DNA from: Sporothrix humicola
Taxonomy: Eukaryota; Ascomycota; Sordariomycetes; Ophiostomatales; Ophiostomataceae
Length of the DNA stretch: 64,000 bases
Direction of reading: 5' to 3'
Assembly (NCBI GenBank): GCA_021396245.1
Contig: WNYE01000122.1
Location: forward strand, 1 to 64,000
Each line of letters starts with the position of its first letter. Positions within the stretch are counted from its first letter, which is position 1. A program made the position numbers and the translations under genes. The notes below the pieces were generated by a model that ran no database searches, was not told the origin of the DNA, and saw nothing but the letters and a program-made list of their open reading frames with translations. This document shows, piece after piece, positions 42,095 to 54,550 of the stretch.

Positions 42095-44240
42095 ATGACG
42101 AGCATCGACGAGCTCTTCAAAGTGAGTTCTCTTTTCCCAGGCGAACAGCGCGTCAACAATACTAACATTCGTGCAGAAATCGGGCGTTCCCAGCAAACGC
42201 AAGTTTGAGCCGGTTCGCGATCCAAGTATGTTCCTAATCTCCCCGTCTACAAGCCAATTGATTTTGTTTACTAACCTCCCAGATGAAATCTACAAATCGG
42301 TCCGACTTTCTTCCAACGGCGACAGCTCCTCACGACACGCACGCGTCGACGACGACGACGATATCGAGGCCGGACCATCACTACCACCTAACGAGGACAA
42401 TGAGAATGGTGACGACGGCGACTACGGTCCAGCACCACCCGAAGACGACGGCGACGACGAGGAAGGCCGGTTCTTTGGCGGCGGCATCACAAAAGCCGAA
42501 GCCAGCATATTAGACTACGTCGAGGGGCAGGATGGGCCAGGCACTACGACAAAAAAGACAGACGACACAGGGCCCGACACGTTTGACGCCGCCTGGCTGC
42601 GCAAGACGGCCCTCAACTTCGAAAAGCGCATCAACAAGAATGCCCAGCTGCGCGCGCGCTACGAGTCGGAGCCCACAAAGTTTATTGCGAGCGAGGCCGA
42701 CCTGGATGCCGACATCAAGGCGCTGTCGATCCTGGGCGAACACCCCGACCTGTACCCCGAGTTTGCGCGCGTCGGCAGCGTCGCCAGCCTGGTCAGCCTG
42801 CTGGCGCACGACAACACGGACATTGCCATTTCGGCGATTGAGATTATCGGCGAGCTGACGGACGAGGACGTTGACGCGACGGACGAGCAGTGGAAGGTTT
42901 TTGTGGATGCGTTGCTGGAGGCCGACCTGGTCGGCCTTTTAGTTTCGAACCTCGCCCGGCTCAACGAAGACCCTGCCGTCGACACGGACGGCGTGGACCG
43001 CAACGGCGTGTACTATGCGCTGGGCATTGTCGAGAACCTTTGCTCGCTGCGGACAACCAAAGCGGCCGACACGCTGGGCAAGAGCTCGGCCCTCCTCAAG
43101 TGGCTGCTCCAGCGGATCCAGCGCAAGGAGTCGGGCAACGACGGCGGCGACCCGGTGAGCCAGAACAAGCAGTACGCAGCCGAGATCCTGGTGGCGCTGG
43201 CGTATGCGTGGAAGCCCAACTGCGGACGTCTGGTGGACCTGGATGCGGTCGATATTTTGCTGCAGCTTGTCGCCGCGTACCGCCGACGAGATCCTGAACG
43301 AGGCAACGAGGAAGAGTACATGGCCGATCTGTTTGAGGCGCTGACCTATCTCGTGGGAGACTCGTCCCTAGGCGGGGAGGAGACACCAACATCAAAGTCA
43401 TCTTCAAAGTCGTCATCCAAGTCAAAAGAGGACGACTCCGACCCGACAGTACACAAGGGCAAGGCCAAGTTTATCGAGGCAGAGGGCGTCGAGCTTTGTC
43501 TGCTGATGCTCAAGGAGGGCCACAAGAGCCGCATGCCGGCGCTCAAGCTGCTGGACCACGCGACCAGTAGCATGTACGCCGGCGACGTGTGTCGTAAGGT
43601 GGTCGAAGCAGGTGGTCTCAAATCCTTGTTCACAATGTTTATGAACGGCGACGAAAAGAAGAAGAAAAAGGACAAGAAGGCAAAGAAAGAAAAGGAGAGT
43701 GGGAGACTGCATCCTGGCCCGACGGCCGAGCACTTCCTGGCCATCTTTTCCACCATGTTACGTTTGTTGCCCGCCGATTCGCCAGAACGCATCCGCCTGC
43801 TCGCCAAGTTTGTCGAAAAGGACTATGAAAAGGTGGACCAGCTCATGACCCTGCGGGAAGCCTATGCGCTGCGCGTCGACGCCGTAGACCGCTCACTGGC
43901 TGTTCCTGGACGTGAGCCGACATACACAGTGGAGGAGGATATGAGCGAGGAGGAGCTCAAGGAACTGGCCGATGCTGAGCGGCTGTCGCTGCGGCTAGAG
44001 GCTGGTCTATTTTGGCTGCAGACACTGGATATCATCCTGGCCTGGCTCGTTGCCGAAGACGGCGGTGCCCAGAAGAAAATCAAGTCTCTCTTGGCAGAGG
44101 AGGGCAAGGACAGCAAGGACGCCTTTGCCGTTCTGCGGACATCCCTCCAGGAGCGGCGAAGCGAGCTGGACCTAGAAACACCAGAGGGCAAGGATTCGCA
44201 GGAGATGCTGTCCGCCCTGCTGGAGTTTTTGTACGCATAG
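42095..44240 (+). CDS. Beta-catenin-like protein 1 (CTNNBL1/NAP) homologue
   Basis: This is an armadillo-type nuclear protein associated, in other eukaryotes, with the Prp19/CDC5L spliceosome complex. Three exons (42095-42121, 42177-42225, 42283-44240; introns 55 and 57 nt) give 677 aa. An N-terminal basic, NLS-like segment (KSGVPSKRKFEP) precedes an acidic stretch. The CTNNBL1 core follows, with the typical segment LRKTALNFEKRINKNAQLR, then helical ARM repeats (LLAHDNTDIAISAIEIIGELTDED region, YYALGIVENLCSLR). A Lys-rich loop (EKKKKKDKKAKKEKE) and a C-terminal helical tail complete it. It is convergent with VMA10. Confidence 0.93.
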
Positions 44241-44452
44241 GCGTTCACATACATTGTACATTATTGGAAAGCGAGTGTACCATAGGTTAACAGGTTAATG
44301 AAGATTATGCAAATGCAGACCACAACAGTCTATGTAGCCATGGCGAAGCTGGTCTCTGAAAGAGACGCCAAAACAGAAATATGCAAAATGAATACAGCAA
44401 GCAACGAACAATCCTTCTATCTCCCGTAAATAGCCCACCTTCGGTGGACTCT

Positions 44453-45071
44453 TTAAGCCTTGGACGGCGGCACAGGGTTGGCGTTGAGCACGGCCGCCAG
44501 CAGGTCCTTGACCACCTTGTCCTGGTTCTTCTTGCCGGCCGCCTGGATCTCCTTGATCTTGGCCGCCGCCTCGCGGTTCGCCTCCTCCTCGGCCGCCTTG
44601 TTGCCCTGTGTGTGCTCGGCCTCGAACTTTTTGAACTCGGCCTCCTTGGCCGCCTTGTACTCGTCAATCTCCTTGCGCGCCTCGTCGCGGGCTTCTCTTA
44701 CGCGCTTCGTGCGGACTGCAGCTGGTTAGTACGCATTCGGTCGGCCTGCTACGCAGGGCTGTTGGGTTGGGGACATACACTCGCGGGCCTTCTGCACGAT
44801 CTGGGCGGCTTTTTGCTCGGCCTATAGTCGGGGTTGTTAGTGTTTCGTCTTCTATTTACAGCTGAGTCTCTGTAAAATCACAAGCTTGTCGTCGAGTGGT
44901 TAACGGGCGTCATCGGGAGGTCATACATCGAGCAGGGTCTGGATGCCTGTAGAGTTCTGGGCGGACTGTCGAGACAAGAGTGTTAGCGATATGATCCCCT
45001 ATAGTAGCATATCAGGTCGAGCTTCGTCCAGGCAATTGCTATCGTCAACAGGAGTGGGAGATTCGCACCAT
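44453..45071 (-). CDS. VMA10: V-type ATPase subunit G (Vma10)
   Basis: This is a peripheral-stalk subunit of the vacuolar proton pump. Four exons on the minus strand: 45071-45069 (only the ATG), 44965-44927, 44821-44779 and 44715-44453. Introns are 103, 105 and 63 nt. The 115-aa product begins MSAQNSTGIQTLLDAEQKAA, then AREFRTKRVREARDEARKEI and FKKFEAEHTQGNKAAEEEAN, the fully conserved pattern of subunit G. It is one long helix. The first exon holding just the start codon is also known from other filamentous-fungal vma-10 genes. It is divergent from PET117. Confidence 0.93.
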
Positions 45072-45701
45072 CTTGAAGGTAGGGTTGAGGGATCGAGGGT
45101 TCGTGGGATCGAGGAATGTCGAGGAAGCTGTCGATGAGGGGAGCTATCGGGACGAAGATAGCGAGTATTCGAGTGCCGCAATGCTAATCGTCTGATTGCT
45201 TGCTAGCTTGCAGTTCGTCGTTTGTTGTTTGACGTGGTTGTCGTCGAGAAGTGAAGTGGTTGTTGGGATGAATGAGGGATATCGTCGGGATTGAATTGGG
45301 GTTGCCTATCTCGATCTTGAAATGGGAAGCTTCGCCGTGCTGTAACCATGACAAAGGGCAGGAGACAGCACCCAGGGCCAAAGTGGGCGGCAGCCGACCA
45401 ATTAATTGCGCAGTGCCGACGCCATTGCACTATCTCATTGCGGGCGGTCAAATGCGGCAGAATCGAGGGGTCCACCAAAGCCACCAACATGACAAGCTAC
45501 CTCCTACACAGTAATACAGCGCAGTTACAGAGGCCTTTAGCGGTGTTAGACGCTACACTGCAGTTCCCCGGTAGCTCTCGGCCTTTGAATCTTTTTCATC
45601 GAATCACCTGTTTATTTTCAACGACATCCAGAAAGACTGGCAGACACACAACGCCAGTCAACATTATCGACATATATCACGGCTCACCACTCGCCGCCAA
45701 C
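45072..45701. other. Divergent promoter VMA10 / PET117
   Basis: No coding frame is supported; promoter and leaders only. Confidence 0.5.
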
Positions 45702-46030
45702 ATGTCCCGCGCGTCCAGACTCACCCTCTTGGGCACGTCCCTCTTTGCCGTCGCCACCGTCGGCTTCGTCCACTTCCAGCAGGATGCTGAGAAAAATGTA
45801 AGTTCGCGGCGAGAGTTCAAAATCAAGATATTTGTCCACCGCTGACTTCCTAGGCCATGCATCAAGGTGTTGTCCGTGATATGGAGCAGCAGCGCATAAA
45901 AAAGGAGCGTCAGCTCGACTTTGACATGCAGCGCCAGCTCGAGCTCGAGTACAAGAAGGAGCAGTCGGTGCACGATGCTATTGCGGCGGCCGACGCAGCA
46001 GAAGCCAAAGAAAAAGGCAAAGGGGCGTGA
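45702..46030 (+). CDS. PET117: PET117-like cytochrome c oxidase assembly factor
   Basis: This is a small mitochondrial protein needed to assemble complex IV, linked in yeast to heme A synthase Cox15. Two exons (45702-45797, 45854-46030; 56-nt intron GTAAGT..CTGAC..TAG) give 90 aa. The N-terminus MSRASRLTLLGTSLFA forms an amphipathic/hydrophobic segment that enters or anchors to mitochondria. GFVHFQQ, the conserved MHQGVVRDMEQQ box and a charged helix follow. Length and motif match the family closely. Confidence 0.9.
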
Positions 46031-46773
46031 CGAACATATGACAGACGAAGTAGATGAAGGGGGTGGTATTTAAGATCCCCAAAGTACATATAAGCTGGCG
46101 AGAAGTGTACGATATTGGCGTTGGCGTTTGGGAAATCTCATGGGCATTTTATGTGCATAAATAGAGGCAGCTAGACATCTCCAAAAGCATTTGATTTCAT
46201 GGAAGAATAATTTTAACCCTTATATTTGAAAGAAATTAAGGCCTTAAGTGTGTAGATTGGTGCAGATAATACGTTATATACTTTGTGCTGCGCTGTTTCG
46301 CTTTATGTCTTGTCAATTATCACGATGTTGAAATAGCTTCACATGGCAAGAGCAGGATTACTGTTTATGTTTTATATTGTTTTCTGTCAATCGCCAGCCT
46401 ATCCTCTTTTTTTACATAGCGACTCCCCTCCCTCCCACCAAAAAAGACGAAACTAAATAGAAAAGAAGTAAAAAGGTAAAGAGAAATAGCAAAACGTAAA
46501 AGCAAAAAGAGGCAACGCCATCCAGTCAATGCTGTAGAGGTAGAGATAGTAAAGAGAAAGAAAGAAGAAGAAAGAAAGGGGAAAGGGATGCGGAGTGTAG
46601 GGTAAGAGGAAGATAGCAAACGCAAAACGAAAAAGGACGCACTCTACAAAATATTACAATTTTTTTCCCGCGTTTTAAAAAGTCCTCCGAAAGATGTCTC
46701 CCAGTCTGTACGATCAACGATGAACAATCAACGATCTATGTGTATCACTGCAGTCAAAAAGAATGGACCGTGC
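46031..46773. other. Convergent 3' intergenic region PET117 / RPB2
   Basis: AT-rich, with an A/G-rich run at 46436-46640. No gene or RNA was recognised. Confidence 0.5.
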
Positions 46774-49700
46774 TTAACGAATCGACACGCCCGAGCGGTC
46801 GGTAAACATGCGCGCGGCAATGTTCATCGACGCCAGCTCCTGGAAGAGCAGCTTGGCCGCGTAGGGGATCTGCACCTGCGCAATGCGCGTCTTGTTCTTG
46901 CACGGCCGGCACTCGAACGATTGTTTCGTGAGGTTGCTAAAGAATGTTAGTAAACAAGTTCATACAGGGAAAATCAAATCAAATGTATCACGGGGGGACT
47001 TACGCAACCGGCGTCATGAGACCACAAATCTCGCAAATGTGGACTCGGTAGGCATCGGACACCTCGAACAGACGCTCCTTCAAAAAGGCGGCGGCACCGT
47101 GCGCAATCATACAATCACGCTCCATTTCACCGAAACGCAGACCACCGTCGCGGGCACGACCCTCGACGGGCTGGCGCGTCATGATCTGCACGGGGCCACG
47201 GGCACGCGCGTGGATCTTGTCGTCGACCATATGGCGCAGGCGCTGGTAGTAGGTGGGGCCGAAGAAGACTTGGGCGCGCAGCTTGCGGCCCGTGTGGCCG
47301 TGGTACATGATCTCGAAGCCACGCGACTGGTAGCCGTGCTCGCGCAGCAGGCCCGACACGGAGTCGACTGTCACGTCGGTAAACGGTGTGGCATCGCCCT
47401 CCATGCCCTTGAGCGTGGCCACTTTGCTCAGCAGACACTCGATCAAATGGGCAATGGTCATGCGCGACGGAATGGCGTGCGGGTTGATGATAATGTCGGG
47501 CGTGATGCCCTCGACCGTAAACGGCATGTCCTCGTGGCGGTACGCCAGACCAATGGTACCCTTTTGACCGTGGCGCGAGGCAAACTTGTCGCCGATCTGC
47601 GGGATCTTGGTCGTGCGCACGCGCACCTTGACGTAGCGCTGGCCCTCCTGGTTGGTGGTGACAATGACCTGGTCCACGATGCCGTTCTCCGTGCTGCGCA
47701 GCGGCGTCGACGAGTCGCGCTTGACGTGCGACTGCGTGCGCTGGCCCAGTTCCTGGTGGTCCAGGTTGATGGGCACCGTCTTGCCAATGATAATGTCCTC
47801 GCCCGAGACACGCACGCCGGGCGCCACGAAGCCATCGTCGTCCAGCTTGTCGTAGGTGCCGTGCTTGAGGCGCAGCGTGTCGCTGCGGAAGGGCTTCTCA
47901 AAGGTCTCGACAAAGTTGATGCCGACACGCTTCTCCACGTCCGTGTAGGCGCGGAAGAACAAGCTGCGGAACAGGCCGCGGTCGATGCTGCTCTGGTTCA
48001 TAATGACGGAATCTTCCTGGTTGTAGCCCGAGTAACACAGAATCGCCACAATGGCGTTCTGGCCGGCCGGCAGCTCACGGAACTTGAGATACTCCATCGA
48101 CCGCGTCGTCGCCAGCGGCTTTTGCGGGTAGTACAGCACGTTGGCCATCGTGTCCATGCGCCGTGGGTAGTTGGTCAGGAAGAAGCCCATGGCCTGCTTA
48201 CCCATGGCCGACTGGTAGGTGTTACGGGGCGACTGGTTGTGGTCGGGGAAGGGAATGATGCTGGCGCAGATGCCCAGCAGCATACTCGGGTGGATTTCGC
48301 AGTGGGTGTACATGTGCGTCGTCGGGTTCATCTTGGTCTTGACACGCTTGTTGATGTCCTCGTCGCCGTCGTCCTCGGGGATCTGGTAGCCGGCCTTTTG
48401 CAGACGGTAGTTGTCCAGGTCCTCGGGCGTCATGCAGATCATGGCCGTCTCCTCCTCTTCGGCGTCCAGGTACTCGATCGCACCGGCCTCGCAGACACCG
48501 TCCCAGCCAAAGAACCTGGGGTCGTCACGGGACAGCGAGTCGTCTGCGTCCAATCGTGCAATGTGCTCCTTGTTCAGGACCAGCTGGCCCTTTTCGAGGC
48601 CCGACTCGGCATTGTCATCCTGCTCAATGGCAAACAGCGGTCTCATGACACGGCCGGCGTCCGAAAAAATCTTGAACTCACGGTCACGGATATCGCGCAC
48701 CAGCGACACCTCCGACTGGATCACGCCCTTGCGGCGCAGACCCTGCACCAGACTCACCAGGTGCTTGGGGTCCTGGTGCACGCCAACCCAGCTGCCGTTG
48801 ACAAAGATCTTGGTGGCGTTGGGGTACCGCAGCGGCTCGTACTCTTCCAACACCTCCATGTTGCGCGCAATCATGAACTCCACAATGGGGTCGGCGGGCG
48901 TGCCAACACTAACGTAGCACATGAGCGACAGGTTCTTGACCAGACCACAAGCCTGGCCCTCGGGCGTCTCGGCCGGACACACGAGACCCCAGTGCGTGTT
49001 GTGCAGCTGGCGCGGCTTGGCAAGCTTGCCGTCACGGCCGATAGGCGTATTGGTTCGCCGCAAATGGGAGAGCGTCGAGGCAAACGTGTAGCGGTTCAAC
49101 ACCTGCGACACACCGGCCGTCGAGCTCATGGCCTTCTTCTGGTCGCCCCAGTTGCCCGTGGCCAGCGAGTACTTGAGACCGTTGGTCAGCGTCTGGTGGC
49201 GGATGCCGAGGCGCAGGTCAAAGCGCGTGCCCTGGTCGACACTGCGCTTGAGGCTGTGCATCAGCTCCTGGTACATCTTGCGGATGATACCACGGAACAG
49301 CTTGGCCAGCAGCGGACCCGCCAGATCCAGGCGCTTCTTGCCAAAGTGATCACGGTCGTCCGTGTCGCGGCGGCCCAGGGCACACTGCAGCAGCTTGTGC
49401 ACCATGTAGCCCAGGAAGAAGGCCTTGCGGGTCTCGCAGCCCTCGCTCTGCGAAATGTGCGGCAGCATCTCCTTTTGCAGAATGTCACGCGCCGCCCGCA
49501 CACGGTCCTTGCGATTGACGCTGTGCGAGTTCTGTCCACGCTTGCCAATGTAGTCCAGTGCGACCTCGCGGTCCTGGATAACGAAGGCCTCCTCAATACA
49601 CGGCCGCAGCATCTCGAGCATCTGGCTGTCGTTGCGGTCGTAGCAGATGTGGTTCAGAATGTCCTCGTCCGAGACAACACCGAGGGCGCGGAAGACGATG

Positions 49701-50629
49701 GCAATGGGCAGGTCGGACTTGATGTAGGGCAGCGTGCCGTGCACGGTCTGGCCAAAGGTGCCGCGCTGGGTGTCGCCGCCCTTGGTCAGCAGCATGATAC
49801 TCAGCGACGAGATGAGGCGGGATCCCTTTTCCAGCGCACTCCGGATCTCGGCCGTGTACGAGAACTTGCTGGGCTGGGCCTTCTTGAAGACCTGCACAAT
49901 GTTGGCGGCCGAGCGCTCCTGGGCGATCAGCACCTTTTCAGAGCCGTTGATGATAAAGTAGCCGCCCTGGTCGTAGGGGCACTCGTTGAGCAAAAACAGA
50001 CCCTCGTCGTCCTCCGTGGCCAAATGGCAAATCTTGGACCGCACCATGATGGGCAGGCGGCCCATGAACACCATGTCATTTTCGGTCTTCGGCTTATCGG
50101 GTAAGTCGGAAGCCTCCTCCTCCCAGACGATGCGCGTCGGCTGCTCGCCCGTCTGGTTCATCTCCTCGACCTGCTCCGCATCGAGCTCGTCCTCGGGGAT
50201 CTCCTCCTCGACGGCCAGCGAGACCTTCTTGGTGATGCGTGCATAGAGGGGACACGAGTACGTCAGGTTGCGGTCGCGGCACTCATAGGGAGTCAGGGTG
50301 CCCGTGGTGCCGTCGGCCTCGCCATACTGCGGCTTGGACACCATGACGCTGCCAAACTTGATTTCATAGCGGCGCAGCTTGACGGGGCGGTCGCCAAAGT
50401 TGGGCGGATTGCTCTGGTCGAGGGTGAGCAGCGAGTGCTCGTCGATGAGGGACTGGACGGTGGTGGTGGTGAACTCGTTGAAGGAGTCGATCTGCTGGGA
50501 GACCAGACTCTTCTTTTCGAAATAGGACGAGATCACCTTCCAGCAGTCCTCGGGCGTGATGCTCTCATCGCCCTCGCCCTCGCCGTCGACGAGGTCGTCG
50601 TACTCGTAGCCGTCGTCGTAGTCAGCCAT
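46774..50629 (-). CDS. RPB2: RNA polymerase II second-largest subunit
   Basis: This subunit forms half of the RNA polymerase II active-site cleft. The 1262-aa product comes from two exons: 50629-47004 and 46936-46774, with a 67-nt intron (GTAAGT..TTTAG) close to the 3' end. Hallmarks are the acidic N-terminus, GYFIINGSEKVLIAQE, the fork region, NTHWGLVCPAETPEGQACGL, GYNQEDSVIMN, IGDKFASRHGQKGT and the C-terminal zinc ribbon. The ribbon's first pair (CEICG) is in exon 1 and its second pair (CRPC) in exon 2. The length fits fungal Rpb2. The opposite strand has a false open frame of more than 1,000 codons caused by codon bias. Confidence 0.98.
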
Positions 50630-53149
50630 GGTGGGTGGTTGTCGTCGGTATGGAGGATAGGGGGGAATCGGGATGTCGGGAGAGGTGATGGGGATGTGAA
50701 TCAGAGATTGGCGTTTTCACGTCGAATCAAAACTGATGGTCCAACGTCGGGAGCGTCGGCGCGACCGCAGGCGGTGACCGTGGGTATCAAACGGCAGCAC
50801 GCGACTTGACAGTCTCAAATATCGAATCGTCGAGCCGTCGACCGATGGATGCGGAGAGAGAGGCGGATGAGGGAGTCGAACCCTTTCGGATCTGATGCCT
50901 TGCGAGGCGACCGCGACGCGTTTCTGCTCTCACCCCGGGCAGTCCAGATCAGCGCATGCAGGGCGGGTGACGCAAAGGATAAAAGGAGAAACAGTGGTCG
51001 AAAGCAAAAGGACGTGAAATGAGTGCCGTCGAGTTCTCGTCCACAGGGATCGAGGGGATGGTGGTCGTCGAGATACTTCGCGATGAAGTAAAAAAAGTGG
51101 ATGGAAAAGTAAAGAGGCTTTTGAGCCACATCGATGTCTCTTTGGTCGCCCCTACCCTATTTTCCCTTTTTTTCTGTGTCGTTCCTCCCTCGCCTGAGAA
51201 TTGGGGGAGAGAGGCTGCTGGAAGCTAGGGGGCAACAACGGCAAAACAGCGCGCTAGACTGGAAAGAGGCTAGGTCGCTCCTGCCTGCGTCGCATGCGGT
51301 GCTATTCGTGCTTAGAAATTGAAGTTCACGTGACACTATCCATGGTACTCTCACGTGACCATATGTGCAAAAAGGGGGCCAAAAGGAGCTAGCGCCTGAC
51401 TTACGTAAGTCGACCGAATTGGGTGTAGTCTCTTTTTCTCGCAGCTATTGTGGGTCGCGACAATCGAAGCTAAGATGCCATCACCAACACGCACGACAAA
51501 AACAACACTCTTCAGCAACTCGGAGCATATGATCCAGGACAAGCCGTACAATTTCCGAAAAAAATGGCAATCTGTTCTCGAATGCCTTGCAAAATGATTT
51601 ATCTGTTGTGATGTTTTGCAAGTGCATCAGCTGTCACAACGCGAGGAGGTCAACGGCGCATCAATGGAAATCTGAATGTGTTTTCATTTGCACCAACACT
51701 CACCGCACACCGTGATCGACGCCGGCACTCAACACGTCTGTGCTCTTGTGCAGAACTGTCCGATGTCAGTTACGACATTTCACATGGAGGGGGGCCATGG
51801 TCCAGCCCTTGCGAGCGCAGCCCGCCCCCAACGGCCATGCGAATGTGCGACTTGTCTTTGAACGGCGGCGCCAATGCAGGAACAATGCTAAGGCTAAGCA
51901 TTGAGGACAATAGCAAGGCCGTCCGCTGCGTCGCCGCGCCGGGCTATCACTTTTCGGCGGCAGGGCAGATGCACGTCTGGCAGGGCATGCTCAGCACAGA
52001 TTCGGCCTCACTATCATGCCGTCGCGCCCTTTATGTCTTTTTTTGCCTTTATGTCCCTTCGTGTCTTTGCAGTGTCGCATTGCTTTGCTATTTTTGTGTT
52101 TCTCTTTCTTGTCCGTTGCTTCTGTCAGTTCGTATGTCGCCTCCTCTGCCACCTCCTCTTCCCACCAGTCGCATATCGTTTGTTCCTTGTCGCTTGCCAT
52201 TTCCTTTTGGCTTTTCTCTTGGCCTTTAATTCGTCTCTTGTCTGTCTCGCCCCTCAGCTGCTTTCATTGAAGCAACTCGCCTTTGGTATTGTTGTGCAAG
52301 TTGCATGCTCCCACTGTCACTTGTCGACTTTACGACGGACTTCTTTTGCAACTCGCTGCTACTTCTGTTGCCATTCTACTACTTTCCAATAGTCCACATC
52401 CCCTTTGATAAGAGTTCATGTTGGATATTATGCCCCTCCACGTAACATTATCCCGCCATTTTTGTTACTCGTCTTGCCATTCTGCCCACCCGCCTCGTCC
52501 AGCCCATATCCGTAATCATAACCATAATCACAATCATAACTCCGGCCAAGAGTCTGGCCACGGGAAGGGAGAACGTCCTCCATCGGCGTCTCCTTCTTCG
52601 CCAACTTCTTGACGAGCTTTAAATACAAGAGGATGCAACAAGTCTGTTGGTTTTGAATTCCTCCGGCTGTCTCTTCTCTGTCGTCTTCTTGTCTCTCCAT
52701 CCTTCTTGCCTCTTCACCTTCTCCATCAACAACAGGAAAAGCACAACCACAACAAGCAAAAGAACAAGCAACAAAAAGCAACTGCCGTCTCTCCCTTACC
52801 TTGACCGGTCGTTGTTTTTCAGAGAACATACAAGTCGTCCGCTCTATTTCATTCTTCTCTCTTCCCTCTTTTTTTTTTCCTCTTGTACTATTTTTCTTTC
52901 TTTCTCCCCTTTCTTTTATATCAACCCTCTTGGCCATCTTCCCCTCTCTCTTTCTTTCATCATCATCACCATTCTTTTTTCCAAAGGTCCAAGCGTCTTC
53001 TATCAGAGTGATCGTCATCCGGCATCCCACGAAGCCATACCTTGATTTACTTTGATTTTTCGTTGAGATTCTTTCTCGTTGATCGTTTTGGCGATCATTG
53101 TTTCTGTTCTTCCCCTTTTCAACACATTTTCTTTACACATTTCTTCAAC
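50630..53149. other. 2.5-kb divergent region RPB2 / pheromone receptor
   Basis: No supported coding frame. The RPB2 promoter side has two TCACGTGA palindromes, at 51326-51333 and 51351-51358. A short ATAATCATAACC-type repeat is at 52514-52544. A strongly CT-rich stretch from 52640 to 53140 probably forms the leader of the receptor gene. Confidence 0.5.
51326..51358. promoter_or_regulatory. Pair of TCACGTGA palindromes
   Basis: Two identical 8-bp E-box palindromes, 25 bp apart start to start, lie about 700 bp upstream of the RPB2 start codon. CACGTG with flanking T/A is the consensus of Cbf1-type bHLH factors. This is a motif match only. Confidence 0.45.
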
Positions 53150-54550
53150 ATGGCCCCTGCCACATCCGCACCGGCTCCGGCCGCGTCGCCGTTCCCTTTT
53201 GACCCGCGCAACCAGACCTTCTATCTCGAGGGCCCCGGCAACATGACCATTCCCGTCTGGGTGCCAGACGTGGACATGTTCTTCAACCAGGCTATCAACA
53301 CGACCATCAACTATGCCTGCCAGATCGGCGCCTGTTTCATCATGCTGCTCGTGACGCTCACCATGACGTCCAAGTCTCGCTTCTCGCGCGCGTCCACGAT
53401 CATCAACATTGCCAGTCTTGTTATCGGCACCATCCGCACCACGCTGCTGACGCTCTACTTTGTGTCGTCGTTTCTCGAGTTCTACACCTTCTTCAGCCAC
53501 TCGTACGACGTCATCAATCCGAACGACACGCGCATCTCGGCTGTGGCCACATTCTTTGCCCTGCCCCAGCTGATTCTCATTGAAGCCGCCCTCTTCCTGC
53601 AGGCCTACTCGATGATCAAGCTGTGGCCGAGATGGTGGCGCTTCCCCGTCCTGGCGCTGTCCGCCCTCATTGCCGGGTTTTCGATTGGCTTCAAGTGCGC
53701 GTCGGTCGCCATCCACATGCAGTCCATCCTGGGCTTTTATGTGAGCTACTCCGAGGTCTGGGTCTCGCAGGCCGATCTCATCTTTTCCGCGACGACCTTC
53801 TTCTGGTTCTGCTTCGTGTTTATCATCCGCCTAGTGATCCACATGTGGGAGTTCCGCAGCATCCTGCCGCCCATGGGCGGTGTGTCGGCCATGGAGGTCC
53901 TGGTCATGACCAACGGCGTTCTCATGCTCGTGCCCGTTGTCTTTGCCGCCATGGATGTCGCCCACGTCGGCGTCTTCCAGCCGGGCTCGCTCATCTACAC
54001 CTCCGTCATTGTCCTGCTGCCGCTCGGCTCGCTTATTGCCCAGTCAATGACCCGCCCCGACGGCTACATTGTGCGCAGCAACAACAGCGACGCCAGTGGC
54101 GGCAACTCGCGCGGTATGCCTCGCGGAGGCTCTGGCCTTTCTGGTCTTGGTCCTGGCGGGAACAACAGCCGTGGCGGCGCGTACAGCCGGGCCGCCACCA
54201 ACACGGCCAACACTGTCAACACGGTCGACAGCAAGACGGGCATCATGGGCGGCAGCCACTCCCAGAACAAGAACTACAACGCCACCGACTTTGGCACGTG
54301 GTCGCACGCGTCGGATGCTAACAGCACCAACGCCATGATCTCGGGCGGCATGGCCACGCAGGTGCGCATCCACTCGAACCAGAGCGAAAATATTGGGCCT
54401 GGCTCCCGCGCGCGCAACAACAGCCTGGCCGTGCTCGACCCAATCGAGAAGCAGCTGCAGGAGATTGACGCCACGCCCTTGTCGTCGTCGACAACGGAGG
54501 GCCGCGTCTGGGTCGACCGTGAAGTCGAAGTGCGGCGGGATATGGTGTGA
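53150..54550 (+). CDS. pre-2: Alpha-factor-type pheromone receptor (Ste2 family GPCR)
   Basis: This seven-helix plasma-membrane receptor binds the Ste2-type peptide pheromone and signals through a G protein during mating. The 466-aa single-exon product has an extracellular N-terminus with NQT, NMT and NTT sequons. Seven hydrophobic segments lie between about 50 and 305. The TM6/TM7 region contains the Ste2-type LPLGSLIAQSM segment (LPL-SLWA in yeast). A Gly/Ser/Asn-rich cytoplasmic tail of about 150 residues follows. ATG 53150 follows a long CT-rich leader; an open frame to 53042 adds non-conserved residues. The lack of introns is worth noting because several relatives have them. The symbol follows Neurospora usage. 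Confidence 0.9.
   Translation: MAPATSAPAPAASPFPFDPRNQTFYLEGPGNMTIPVWVPDVDMFFNQAINTTINYACQIGACFIMLLVTLTMTSKSRFSRASTIINIASLVIGTIRTTLLTLYFVSSFLEFYTFFSHSYDVINPNDTRISAVATFFALPQLILIEAALFLQAYSMIKLWPRWWRFPVLALSALIAGFSIGFKCASVAIHMQSILGFYVSYSEVWVSQADLIFSATTFFWFCFVFIIRLVIHMWEFRSILPPMGGVSAMEVLVMTNGVLMLVPVVFAAMDVAHVGVFQPGSLIYTSVIVLLPLGSLIAQSMTRPDGYIVRSNNSDASGGNSRGMPRGGSGLSGLGPGGNNSRGGAYSRAATNTANTVNTVDSKTGIMGGSHSQNKNYNATDFGTWSHASDANSTNAMISGGMATQVRIHSNQSENIGPGSRARNNSLAVLDPIEKQLQEIDATPLSSSTTEGRVWVDREVEVRRDMV

Noticed and set aside
46883..50104. Open frame of 1073 codons on the plus strand opposite RPB2
   Set aside because: Product is Val/His/Arg-rich without domains; it mirrors the codon bias of RPB2, which is certain on the other strand.
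51678..52229. 183-codon plus frame before the pheromone receptor
   Set aside because: Cys/Leu/Pro-rich product arising from CT-rich leader-type DNA; no domain or supporting splice structure.
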